Positions 38,328-50,200 of a stretch of DNA of 64,000 nucleotides are shown here, piece by piece. The notes beneath the pieces are model-generated. The model ran no database searches. It saw only the letters and a list, made by a program, of their open reading frames with translations, and was not told the DNA's origin. A program made the translations under genes and the position numbers. The DNA comes from Moraxella sp. (GTDB lineage Bacteria > Pseudomonadota > Gammaproteobacteria > Pseudomonadales > Moraxellaceae). Within the stretch, counting starts at the first letter, position 1. Each line of letters begins with the position of its first letter. The stretch lies in contig JAUMYZ010000001.1 of assembly GCA_030528385.1 (NCBI GenBank), positions 110,382 to 174,381 of the forward strand, in the 5' to 3' direction.

Positions 38328-39047
38328 CTACAAACCCAAAAAATCCACCACAAATTCACTATTGGGGCGAGCAAACAACTCATCGGACGTGCCGATTTGT
38401 TCAACTTTACCATGCCCCATCACCACGATGGTATCACTGATGGCAGCCGCTTCGTCTTGGTCGTGCGTTACCATAATGCTGGTAATACCAATTTCACGCT
38501 GAATGTCTTTTAAAGACGTGCGTAGCTCTTTACGTACCTTGGCGTCCAATGCCCCAAACGGCTCATCTAGCAGTAGCAGTTTGGGGCGGGTTGCTAGTGC
38601 TCGTGCTAGGGCGATACGCTGACGTTGCCCGCCTGACAGTTCATGGGGATAGCGGTCTTTGGTGTGGGGCAGTTGGATAAGTTCCAACAGCTCTGCCACT
38701 CGCTTGGCGGTTTGCTCTTTTGTGGGGCGTTGGGCTTTGGGGAGCATTTGTAATCCAAAGGCGATGTTTTGAGCAACGGTTTTGTGGCGAAATAGGGCGT
38801 AGTTTTGAAAAACAAAACCAATGCCGCGTTTTTGTACTGGCGTGTCGGTTACGTCCATGCCGTCAAACAAAATGCGTCCTGTGTCAGCAGTTTCAAGTCC
38901 TGCAATAATCCGCAGCAGGGTGGTTTTGCCGCAGCCAGAAGGGCCAAGCAAGGTGGCAAGCTCGCCTGTATTGACGGTGAAGTTGATGTTATTTAGGGCG
39001 GTAAAATTGCCAAAATATTTATAAATGTTGTGAATGTCAATGCTCAT
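38328..39047 (-). CDS. cysA: Sulfate/thiosulfate ABC transporter ATPase, short form
   Basis: A 239-residue ATPase with Walker A GPSGCGKTT, signature LSGGQRQR, Walker B LLLLDEPFGALD and H-loop TH. It lies in the CysTWA gene order, so sulfate or thiosulfate import is the likely role. It ends at the close of the nucleotide-binding domain (VVDFLGL) and lacks the ~110-residue C-terminal regulatory region of E. coli CysA (365 residues). The stop is clean, and no continuation was seen downstream before ogt. Confidence 0.88.
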   Translation of the reverse strand: MSIDIHNIYKYFGNFTALNNINFTVNTGELATLLGPSGCGKTTLLRIIAGLETADTGRILFDGMDVTDTPVQKRGIGFVFQNYALFRHKTVAQNIAFGLQMLPKAQRPTKEQTAKRVAELLELIQLPHTKDRYPHELSGGQRQRIALARALATRPKLLLLDEPFGALDAKVRKELRTSLKDIQREIGITSIMVTHDQDEAAAISDTIVVMGHGKVEQIGTSDELFARPNSEFVVDFLGL

Positions 39048-39070
39048 GCGTTTTCCAATGTAAATCAGTA

Positions 39071-39919
39071 TCAGCGTTGATGGGTTTTATGGCTCATCAG
39101 TTGTTGCACAGCTAGGGTAACCAGTGCCAATAATGCCAAAATGCTAGACAAGGCAAAGGCGGTGGTAAAGGCGTATTCATTATAAGCAATCTCAATCATC
39201 AGTGGCATGGTGTTGGTTTGCCCGCGAATGTGCCCTGACACCACACTCACCGCCCCAAACTCGCCCATCGCCCGAGCATTGGTGAGAATAATGCCATAAA
39301 GCAGTGCCCATTTGATGTTGGGCAAGGTAATGTGCCAAAACATTTGCCAGCCGTTTGCTCCCAGCGTGAGACCTGCTTCTTCTTCGCTGTCGCCGAGTGT
39401 TTGCATAAGCGGTATCAGCTCACGGGCGATAAAGGGAAAAGTAACAAACAAGGTGGCAAGCACAATGCCTGTGGTGGCAAAGATAATCTTTATCCCTAAG
39501 TTTTCAAAAAACCCACCAATCAGTGTATTTGCCCCAAACAGCAACACAAACATCAAGCCTGCCACCACAGGCGATACCGCAAAGGGTAAGTCCAGTAAGG
39601 TGGTGATGATAAATTTGCCCCTAAATTTATGACGGGTAATCAGATACGCCAGTGCCACGCCAATGATGATGTTGATGGGCAAGACAATGGCGGTGGTGAT
39701 GAGTGTCAGCTTAATGGCGTGGCGTGCATCGGGGTCGGTCAGAGCGGACAAATAGGCGTGCCAGCCGTCTTTTAGCCCTTCATAAAACACCGCCACCAGT
39801 GGCACAACCAGCATGATGACCATAAACGCCACCGCCACACCAATCAATGTGCATTTGACCCAAGTTTTATCGGACGTGGCAGGGTGGGCTTGGTAGTTGT
39901 AAGTGGAGTGTGTTGCCAT
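39071..39919 (-). CDS. cysW: Sulfate ABC transporter permease CysW
   Basis: A 282-residue membrane subunit with six predicted helices. The EAA loop (DSEEEAGLTLGANGWQMFWHITLP) interacts with CysA, and GEFGAVSVVSGHIRGQTNTM is the CysW-type segment. It lies between cysT (46-bp gap) and cysA (23-bp gap). Confidence 0.93.
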   Translation of the reverse strand: MATHSTYNYQAHPATSDKTWVKCTLIGVAVAFMVIMLVVPLVAVFYEGLKDGWHAYLSALTDPDARHAIKLTLITTAIVLPINIIIGVALAYLITRHKFRGKFIITTLLDLPFAVSPVVAGLMFVLLFGANTLIGGFFENLGIKIIFATTGIVLATLFVTFPFIARELIPLMQTLGDSEEEAGLTLGANGWQMFWHITLPNIKWALLYGIILTNARAMGEFGAVSVVSGHIRGQTNTMPLMIEIAYNEYAFTTAFALSSILALLALVTLAVQQLMSHKTHQR

Positions 39920-39965
39920 GTTTTTTCCAAAAAGATAAATTTAGGGATTGATGCTAAATGATGAT

Positions 39966-40850
39966 TTAATTGGTCTTTGCCCCAAGTCGTGCCGACAGCT
40001 TCCATTGGGCAACATTGATGGCAAACAACACCACCAGCGACAACAGCAACATAAATAACGCCACACAAGACGCCCCTGCCACATCAAATTGTTCTAGCTT
40101 TGAGACGATGATAAGTGGCAAGATTTCTGACTGCATGGGAATGTTGCCCGCAATAAAAATCACCGAGCCATACTCACCTGTGGCACGAGCAAACATCATG
40201 CCAGCACCGATAAGCATGGCGGGAGCAATCTCAGGCAAAATCACTTTGATAAATGTGGTCAGCCGAGTTGCCCCCATCACCGCTGCCGCTTCTTCAAATT
40301 CTACCGACAGCTCCGACAACACAGGTTGCACTGCCCGCACAATAAAGGGGAAGCTGACCACCACCAGTGCCAGCCAAATACCAATCGGCGTAAAGGCGAT
40401 TTTGATGGGTTCACCTGTCAAAGCCACACTCAATTTAGCAAAAATCTGCCCAAACGCCCCATTGGGTGCGTATAGCGTGGCAAGGGCAATGCCAGTAACG
40501 GCGGTCGGTAGGGCAAAGGGCAAATCCACCAAAGCGTTGATAAAGGATTTGCCCCAAAACTCATAACGCACCAGCACCCAAGCGATGAGCGTGCCAAAGA
40601 TAAGGTTGGTTAAGGTTGCCAAAATTGCCATAGACAGCGACAGTTTGATGGCAAAAAATACCTGTGGCTCTGATATGGTGCTTATAATATCTTTAAAACT
40701 CATGTTCAAGGTAACCACAATCATCATCGCAAAGGGCAACACCACCAGTAGCGACAGCGAAAACACACTAATACCAAGACTTAGCCCAAAAAAGGGCATG
40801 ACTCGGCGATTGCGATTGCGTTTTTGGTGTGTGGTATCTGGGGTATTCAT
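39966..40850 (-). CDS. cysT: Sulfate ABC transporter permease CysT/CysU
   Basis: A 294-residue membrane partner of CysW. The EAA loop (FEEAAAVMGATRLTTFIKVI) and GEYGSVIFIAGNIPMQSEI are typical. The ATG at 40850 (MNTPDTTHQK) is supported by AGGA seven bases upstream; the frame extends 15 codons further. It is the first gene of the leftward operon. No periplasmic sulfate-binding protein (cysP/sbp) is present in the window, so it must be encoded elsewhere. Confidence 0.92.
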   Translation of the reverse strand: MNTPDTTHQKRNRNRRVMPFFGLSLGISVFSLSLLVVLPFAMMIVVTLNMSFKDIISTISEPQVFFAIKLSLSMAILATLTNLIFGTLIAWVLVRYEFWGKSFINALVDLPFALPTAVTGIALATLYAPNGAFGQIFAKLSVALTGEPIKIAFTPIGIWLALVVVSFPFIVRAVQPVLSELSVEFEEAAAVMGATRLTTFIKVILPEIAPAMLIGAGMMFARATGEYGSVIFIAGNIPMQSEILPLIIVSKLEQFDVAGASCVALFMLLLSLVVLFAINVAQWKLSARLGAKTN

Positions 40851-41206
40851 GGGATTGTCCTGTAAGTTTGGGTGTACTTTACTAAAAATAACCATAAAAA
40901 ACTAAGGACAAAATAGGATATGGTTTTTCTGTTTTGGAATTTTTGAGCGCACAGTTTTTGGGGTGGTGATGGTTTGGATGATAATCTTTTTGTTTGGTTT
41001 TTTGTGGTGGCGATTGTTGTTTGTGTGTGCTGGAATTACTCTTAATTTGCCTAAAACGCACGATGGTTTTTGTTCAATTTGTGTATGTTTTTAATTATTT
41101 TTTTGAGTTTATACTTGTTTTGATACCTTTGGGGAAGTTTTTGTTGTTTTTGTGTAAATTATCATTACAATGACAGTATCACCAAATTGTCTTGTTAGGG
41201 GCTGTT
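40851..41206. other. Divergent cysT/adhesin spacer with adhesin promoter
   Basis: A 356-bp AT-rich region, notably T/G-rich on the plus strand, with no gene. TTGTTT (41144-41149) and TACAAT (41166-41171), 16 bp apart, form a plausible promoter 35 bp before the adhesin start. AGGGG lies just upstream of its ATG. Confidence 0.5.
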
Positions 41207-44200
41207 ATGAAAACAATGATTATTAAGGCGCACCAACATCACACCACCACCGCTCAAAGCATTGTTTTGGGGCGAACACACAAGATGGTCGCTCAGCCCA
41301 AGACCAATTATGAGCTTGTCGATGCGCAAACCAATTATGCTCCCAAGCATATTACAGTAAAGCGTGTTGGCAAGGATTTGCAAATATATGCCGATAAAGA
41401 TGCCCAAATGCCTGATTTGATTATTGAAGGTTATTATCAGAGCAAAAACGATGGCTTGCTTGGTTTGGCAGAAGACAATTTGTATTATTATTACATTCCA
41501 GACACGGGCGAGATTGCCGATTATGTTACCCAGTTGCCTGAGTCGGTCAGCCAAGGACATGTGCTTGGGGGCAAGGGTCAGACCAGCCCTTGGTGGGTGG
41601 ATGGTGCCGATGTTGGGTCTTCTTTGATGGCATGGTTGGGCGTGTTGCCTGTGGCGGGGTTGGCGGGCACTGCTTATCACCAATTAAAAAGAGAAGCTGC
41701 CCAAAAACATGACGATGAGAGTGGGCATGACGATGAGAATGTTAACCACGCGCCAACGGACATTTTGCTGAGCAATTTGCTGGTTGAAGCAGGGCAGGCA
41801 GGTGCAGTCATTGGCAGATTGAGCAGTGTTGATGTTGACAAGCACGACCATCATCAGTATCGCGTCAGCGATGCGCGCTTTGAGATTACGTCTGATGGTG
41901 TGCTTAAGCTCAAAGCAGGGCAATCGCTAAACCATGACACGGAGCAGAGTTTGGCGCTGCAAATTACCAGCACAGATGTTGGTGGACAGTCTTATAGCAA
42001 GGATTTTATCTTGCAGATACAGGAAAATCCAGCCCATCCATCAATTCCGCCGTCCACCAACCATGCGCCCACAGACATTATTTTGGACAATGATACGGTA
42101 CAAGAGAGGAAAGCAGGCGCGATTGTGGGCGGGTTAAGTGCCATTGACCCTGATTTGGGTGATGTGCATAGCTATGTGTTAAGTGATGGTCGTTTTGAGA
42201 TTGTAAATCAACAACTTAAACTGAAAGATGGTTATGTGCTAAATCATCGCACCGAGCCGGTGATAAACTTATCGGTGATGGTCAGTGATGGCAAGGAAGG
42301 GGTGTATCAAAAATCTTTTGTCTTATACGTGCAAGATGACCCAAGCTACCCACCAAATATAAATCTTGCACCACAACCGAATGCTGTTATTGCGATTGAT
42401 GGCGAAGCCAAGGTTGGGCAGACGCTTACCGCCCAGCTCACCGACCCCGACGGCGTTTCAGGCAGCCCGCAGTACCAATGGCTGGCCGACGGTCAGCCTA
42501 TTCAAGGCGCCACCCAATCCACCCACATGCTGACCGCCGCCGACCAAGGCAAAGTCATCAGCGTACAGGCCACTTACACCGACGGCAAAAACACCGCCGA
42601 AGCCCCGCAAAGCCGCGCCACCGCACCTGTGGCCGCCGACACCCCCGCACCACCGCCGCCCGCGCCCGACGACACCCCGCCGACGCTCACCATCAGCGCC
42701 GCCCAGTCCGACCTTGCGTCCGGCGCCAGCACCTTGATCACCTTCAAAACCAGCGAGCCGGTGCAAGGCTTTACCGCCGACGATGTGCTGGTGCGGGGTG
42801 GCACGCTCTCCAACTTTCGCCAAGTGGACGCCACCACCTTCACCGCCACCTTCACTGCAGGCGCGACGGGTCATGCTAGTGTGCAGGTCGCCGACGACGC
42901 CTTTGTCGATCTTGCCGACAACCCCAACGAATCGGCCAGCCTCGAACTCGCCATCAGCGCCGCGCCCACCCCGCTCGGCAACGAAGCCGGCGCGGTGAGC
43001 ATTCACGGCAGGGCGCAAGTGGGCGAAACCCTGTCCGCCACGCTGGTGGACAGCGACGGCCTTCCCGCCGACGACAAAGTGCAATACCAATGGTTTGCCG
43101 ACGGCCAGCCCATCCAGGGCGCGACGCAAGCCACTTACACCCTGACCCCCGCCGACAAGGGCAAGCAAATCCGCGTGCAGGCCAGCTACACCGACGACAA
43201 AGGCCATGCCGAATCGCCGCAGAGCGAAGCCACCGCCGCCGTTACCGACCCCATGCCGCCTGCCCCCAACGGCGCGGTCATGATTAGCGGCAATCCGCAG
43301 GTGGGCGAAATCCTCCATGCCGCCATTTTTGACGACAACAATCTTGACCACAGCACCGTGCAATACCAATGGTTTGCCGACGGCCAACCCATCCAAGGCG
43401 CAACGCAAAGCGCTTACACCCTCACCGCCGCCGACAAAGGCAAGCAAATCAGCGTGCAGGCCAGCTACACCGACTTTGCCCAAACCCGCGAAACGCCGAC
43501 CAGTGAGGCCACCGCGCCGGTCAGCGACGCCCCCACCCCGCCCAACGGCGGCAAACTCGGCGTCCACGTGCCCAAACCCGTTACCGACTTCGTCGCCAAT
43601 GCCAAAGACTACGGCGCGAAGGGCGACGGCAAGACCGACGACACCGCCGCGATCCAAAAAGCCGTGGATGCGGTCGCCGAGAAGGGCGGGGGTATCGTCG
43701 ATATTCCCGCCGGTACGTATCTGGTGGACGGCACCAAGAATATCGTCATGAAAAGCAACATCATCGTGCGCATGGCCGATGACACCACGCTGAAAACCAT
43801 CCCCAACGACCAGCCGACCTATGCCATTTTCCGCGTGCAGAACGTGGAAAACGTGCACTTCCTCGGCGGCACGCTGGTGGGTGACCGCTACGAATCCGGC
43901 ACCACCGAAGGGCAAAGCGGCTGGGGTGTGCAGATTTACTCCTCGCGCAATGTGGTGGTGGAAAACGTGGTTGCCCGCGATTTCCGGGGCGACGGCTTTA
44001 TGGTCGGCCGTTATTACCTCAAAGAGCCTCAGCCGGAGGATATTGTTTTTTATAATATTACCGCCGACGGCAACCGCCGTCAGGGCTTGTTCATCTCCGA
44101 CGGCGACCACATCAAAATTCTCAATTCCACCTTCAAAAACACCCAAGGGCACCCGATGGAAGCGGGCATTGATATCGAACCCAATTCCCCGCCGGATTCG

Positions 44201-47200
44201 CCCACCGGTGTGCCCGGCATCGTGCGCGACGTCGAAGTCTCCGGCAACACCTTTGAAAACAATGCCTATTACGGCATTGTCGTCTCGCGTTCGCGCGAAC
44301 GCCCGACCACGCTGGAAGACGTGCGCATTACCAAAAATACCTTCACCGGCGACGGCCACGCCATCCACGTCATCGGCCTCAAGGGCGGAGAAATCTCCGG
44401 CAACACCATCGCCGACAGCAATATCGACATTCCCTATTTCGACATCAATCTGGAATATTCCCAAAACGTGACGGTACGCGACAACACCATGTACGGCGGG
44501 CGCGACCGCGATTTGGTCAAAGACGGCGCCATTGGCAACAACACGCTTTCCGGCAACGTGCGCCACGCCGCCGTGCACATCGAAGGCAGCGCCAAAGTCG
44601 GCGAAACCCTCACCGCCACCGTGCTCGACGGCGACGGCCAGCCCACCCCGCCGCACATCACCTACACCTGGCGCGCAGGCAGCGACATCGTCGCCAGCGG
44701 CAAAGGCCTGCCCACCTACACCGTGCGCCCCGAAGACACGGGCAAGGCCATCAGCGTGGAAATCAGCTTCCCCCACATTTACGGCAACGTCGCCGGGCAG
44801 CAGGAAAGCGCCAGAAGCGCGCCCACCCTGCCCGTAGGCAGCGCAGGCAGCCATGCGCCCACCGATTTGTTCCTGCGCGGCGGCTACACGCTACCTGAAA
44901 AAACCGACGGCGCAACCGTGGGCAAAATCACCGTGCGCGACAAAGACGTGGCCGACCACTACGCCTTCACCGTCAGCGACGAGCGCTTTGAAATCGACGC
45001 CAGCGGCATACTCAAATTGAAGCCCGGCCAGCAAATCGACTACGCCCGCGAAAAATACGTCTCGCTCGCCATCACCGCCCGCGACGACAGCGGCGCATTG
45101 AGCGAAGCCTTCACCCTGCGCGTCAAACCGCCCGTGGCCAGCCCCGATGCCAACAAACTCGCCGCCGTCATCATCCAGGGCTTTGCCAAAAACGGCGAAA
45201 CCTTGACCGCCGTGGTCAAAGACGCCGACGAGGCGCCCACCAGCGGCATCCGCTACCAATGGTATGCCGACAGCCAGGCCATTGACGGCGCCACCGCCAG
45301 CACCTACCAAGTGCGCGCCGCCGACGCCGGCAAACAGATACAAGTGAAAGCCAGCTTTACCGACAACGCCGGCCACAGCGAAAGCATGATGAGCGGCGCC
45401 ACCATGACCGTGCCCGGCGCATACACCCCGCCCGCGCCCACCCCGCCCAACAACGGCGGCAAACTCGGCGTCCACGTGCCCAAGCCCGTTACCGATTTCA
45501 TCGCCAACGTCAAAGACGCCGCCTACGGCGCGAAGGGCGACGGCCAAGCCGATGATACGCAAGCGATTCAAAAAGCCATTGATGCGGTCGCCGAGAAAGG
45601 CGGCGGCATTGTTGAGATTCCGTCCGGCACCTATATGATCAACGGCGCGGCCACAAGCGTGCTCGGCCCCGGTTTTGTGCCGCGCAAGTCCGGTTTGCAG
45701 GTGAAAAGCAACGTCATCATCCGCATGGCGGACGACACGGTGATGCAAGTCATCCCCAATGGCGAGAAACACTACGATATTTTCAATATTTACAACGCCG
45801 AAAACGTCGCCATCATGGGCGGAACGCTGGTGGGCGACCGCCACGGCCATTTGGACAACCAAGGCGAATGGGGCATGGGCATCAAGATTGCCAGCGGTAA
45901 AAACGTGGTCATCGAGAACGTGGTCGTGCGCGAATTCTGGGGCGATGCCGTGTACATCGGCGACAGCGGCAGCCTGCCGCGCACGGCGAGCGAAAACGTC
46001 ACCGTCTATAAGCTCACTGCCGACGGCAACCGCCGCCAGGGCATGTCCATTACCTTTGCCGACAAAGTGCTGGTGGAAGATTCCGTGTTCAAAAACACCG
46101 GCGGACAGGGCGGCACGCCGCCGCAGGCCGGCATCGACATCGAACCGAACAGCCACGAGCAAGTCAGCAACGTCACCATCAAAAACTCAACCTTCGACAA
46201 CAACAGCGGCTACGGCATCATCTTGCTGGAAGGGCCGACCGTTGAAAATGCCGACATCCGCAACGTCGTCATCGACGGCAACACCATCAAAAACAGCTAC
46301 GCGGGCATCGTGGTCAACAACACCGGCGGCCACACCATCAGCAACAACCACATCAGCGACATCGGCAACGGCCGCCAGTACTCGCTCTGGCTGAACCCCA
46401 ACAGCCACGACAACACCGTTAGCGGCAACACCGTGCAAACCGGCAGCATTGTGGATCGCGGCAGCAACAACGCGCTTTCCGGCAATACCTTTGAATCCGT
46501 GGCCTTTGTGCGCGGCGAGGCAAAAGTGGGCGCGGTACTCACCGCCGAAGTGCACAACGACGACGGCGCGCCGCGCAACTTGAGCTACCAATGGCTTGCC
46601 AACGGCAAAAAAATCGACGGCGCCACCGCCGCCAGCTACACCGTGCGCCCCGAAGACGCGGGCAAGCGCATCAGCGTGGAAGCCAGCTTCGACAAAGACG
46701 GCGGCGCGCGCGAAACCGAATACGAAGTGCCGACCCCGCCCATTGAAAGCGCGCCCAACCAAGCGCCGACGGACATCACCTTGTCCGCCGACAGGCTACC
46801 TGAAAACAAAGCGGGCGCGATTGTCGGCAAACTCACCACCACCGATGAAGACCAAGGCGATACCCACAGCTACACCGTGAACGACAAGCGCTTTGAAGTC
46901 GATGCCCAGGGCAATCTCAAGCTCAAAGACGGCGTCAAAGTCGATTTTGCCGACGGGCAAACCATCCCGCTTACCATCACCACCACCGATAAAGCGGGGG
47001 CGAAATACAGCGAAACCCTCACCCTGCAAGTGCAGGATGACCCCGCCTATCCCGCCCCCACCCCGCCGAATGGCGGCAAACTCGGCGTGCACGTGCCCAA
47101 GCCGAAAACGGATTTCATCGCCAACATCAAAGACGCCGCCTACGGCGCCAAAGGCGACGGGCAAACGGACGACACCGCCGCGATTCAAAAAGCCATTAAC

Positions 47201-50200
47201 GCCGTGGCCGCCAAAGGCGGCGGCATTGTCGAGATTCCGGCGGGCAATTATCTGGTCGATGCGATAAAAAGCGTGCATCTGAAAAGCAACGTCATCGTGC
47301 GCATGGCCGACGATGCCGTGCTCAAGGCCATCCCCAACGATGCCGACAGCTACGCCGTCTTCACCCTGCGCGAAGTGGACAACGCCCACCTCCTCGGCGG
47401 CACCCTTGTCGGCGAGCGCGACGCCCATCTCGGCAACAAGGGCGAATGGGGCATGGGCGTGTTGATCCGCTCCTCCAGCAATGTGGTGGTGGAAAACGTC
47501 ACCGCCCGCGATTTCTGGGGCGACGGCTTCTACGTCGGCATCAACAGCGGCGCCGACCCGCAAAGCCAGAATATCGTCTTTTACAACATCGTTGCTGACA
47601 ACAACCGTCGTCAAGGACTCTCGATTACCGACGCCAAAGGCGTGAAAGTGCTGGATTCCGTGTTCAAAAACACCAACGGCCACATGCCCGTCTCCGGCAT
47701 CGACATCGAGCCCAACCCCAGCCGCAGCACCACCGACATCGAAATCCGTGGCAACCGCTTTGAAAACAACTCCGGCTTCGGCATCGTCGTTTCAGGTAGC
47801 CAGTTCAACCGCGACAACGCCTTCGGCAAAGCCTACCGCGACACCGTCACCAAAAACATCGTCATCGAAGACAACCATTTCGAAGGCAACCGCGACGGCA
47901 TCGGCATCGACGGCCTTATCGGCGGCCGCGTGGCGGGCAACACCATCCGCCACGGCAACTACGTCGTCTCGCCCACCGGCGGCATCCGCAAACTGTGGCT
48001 GGACAGCATGAGCCGCGACATCACCGTGGAAAACAACACCATCTACGGCGGCGGCTACCCGCGCGGCTACCGCGAAAACGGCCAAATCATCGAAGGCGGC
48101 GGCATCGAAAACAAAGGCCAAAACAACACCATCCGCAACAACAGCTACAAAGCCGACGTCTTCGTGCGCGGCCACATGAAAGCAGGCGAAACCTTGACCG
48201 CCCACGTCTACGACGGCGACATCGTTCCAGCGGAGGTGCGCTACCAATGGCTCGCCGACGGCCAGCCCATAGCCAACGCCACCGGCCGCACCTACCGCTT
48301 GAGCGACAGCGACCACGGCAAACGCATCAGCGTGCACGTGGAATTTACCGACGGCGCAGGCCAGGAAGAAACCGCCACCAGCGCCGCCAGCAACCCCATC
48401 GGCAGCCCGCAGCCCAACCACGCGCCGCTGTGGGCCTACGTTGTCGGCAACTACATCGCCGACGAAACCCCAGGCGCCGTCATCGGCAACATCGGCGTCC
48501 ACGACCCCGACCTCGGCGAAACCTACACCTACCGCATCAGCGACGAACGCTTTGAAATCGTTGCCGACACACTCAAACTCAAAGACGGCATCCAAATCGA
48601 CGACGCCAGCGAAAAAACCGTCGGCCTCGCCATCGAAATCACCGACAGCGCCAACCACAGCTTCGTGCGCGAACTCGACCTCATCGTCGTTCCCGCTTAT
48701 CAAGCAATTCCCAACCGCGCACCCACCGACATCGCACTTTCTGCCGACAGGCTACCTGAAAACCAAGCGGGCGCAGTCGTGGGCAAACTCAGCACCAGCG
48801 ACCCCGATAAAGGCGATACCCACACCTACACCGTGAACGACCAGCGCTTTGAAGTCACAGCCGACGGCACTCTCAAACTCAAAGACGGCGTCAAAGTCGA
48901 ATTCGCCGACGAACAAACCATCGCGCTGGAAATCACCACCACCGACAAAGGCGGAGAAAAATACAGCGAAACCCTCACCCTGCAAGTACAGGACGACCCC
49001 GCCTACCCCGCGCCCAACCAACGCCCCAGCGGCGAAGTGCGCATCAACGGCGAAACCAAAGTCGGCTACACCCTAAGCGCCGCCCACACCCTGCAAGACC
49101 CCGACGGCCTCGGCGACATCACCTACATCTGGAAAATCGGCGGCCGGGAAGTCGGGCGCGGCGCCACCTACACCCCCAAAGAAAGCGACCTCGGCAAAAC
49201 CCTCACCGTCACCGCCAGCTACACCGACGGCCACGGCCACGCCGAAAGCATCGACAGCGCCCCGAGCCAGGCCATCGCCGCCGACACCCGACCGCTGCTC
49301 ACCCTCAGAGCCAACGACACCAGCGTCCTCGAAGGCGACCTCATCGCCTACAACCTCAACCTCAGCGAAGCCCTGAACGAGCCCGTAGAAATCGACATGC
49401 GCCTCGTTCACATCAGCACCGACCGCCAAGACTTCCTTGAGAGCTCCACCTGGACCATCACCATCGAACCCGGCGTCACCGACCGGGGCATCTTCTTCCG
49501 CCCCCTGCGCGACATCCATGACGAAAAAACCGAAAGCTACCGCATAGAAATCACCGGCAGCAGCGGCAACGTCCGCCTCGGCAACGCCAGCGTCACCACC
49601 CAACTTGAAGACCACACCGACCCCGCGCAAGCCGGCATCATGCCCGCCCCCGTCGACATCAGCGCCAGCAACGGCAAACTCATCTTCCGCCCCGGCAAAA
49701 ACGCCGCCAAAATGCGCATCTACTACACCAACCCCGAAGGCATGGCACGCGACTTCGACTTCGCCACCTGGGACAACGAATGGATGGACTTCTCCAGCTT
49801 CCCCGAAGGCAGCAGCTTCGACCCCAAAACCGGCCGCACCGAAATCCCCGTCAGCGCCTTCAAACCCGGCAGCGAAATCACCGCCTGGGCCGCCGAAAGC
49901 ACCTACGGCACCCCCTACGAAATCCTCAACGTCGTACGCATAGACGCCAACGGCGGCATCAGTCCCGTCAGCGCCGAAGCCCGCCCGCAAACCGTGCGCC
50001 TGCCCATCGCCGACAAACAACTCATCGGCGAAGAAACCACCCTCGACCTCGACAAGCTCGGCGACATCCAACACGGCAGCGAAGCGCAAGACACCTTCAT
50101 CATCGACAGCGAATGCCTGCTCGACGGCTGCCCGCCCACCACCATCAGCGGCTTCAACGCAGAACAGGGCGATGCGTTGCAACTTGACAACCACATTCTT

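Larger units (their letters stand above)
42400..50190 (+). other. Probable imported GC-rich segment inside the adhesin gene
   Basis: Between about 42.40-42.44 kb and 50.16-50.20 kb the same reading frame switches from codons such as GAT, AAT, TAT and TTG to GAC, AAC, TAC and CTG/CTC, with GCC/GGC-rich runs; outside these points it matches the neighbouring genes. The segment carries four copies (two perfect) of an Eikenella-type DNA uptake sequence. The ends are approximate, because they fall inside an Ig-like domain and inside the C-terminal domain, where recombination between homologues would be expected. Confidence 0.75.

Noticed and set aside
42458..44854. A 798-residue minus-strand open frame inside the adhesin gene, and similar long antisense frames to 50.2 kb
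   Set aside because: These are shadows caused by GC-rich codons and repeats of the plus-strand gene; composition is Gly/Ala/Val/His-rich with no recognisable domain or ribosome binding site.
43541..48155. Mannuronan C5-epimerase (AlgE-like) assignment for the beta-helix modules
   Set aside because: The opening segment is similar, but the AlgE catalytic motif DPHEQ was not found in any of the three copies; only a generic pectate-lyase-3-like helix is supported.
41745..49300. CRISPR array or short tandem repeat array
   Set aside because: The repetition is at protein-domain scale (about 80-350 residues) with diverged DNA, not short identical repeats with spacers.
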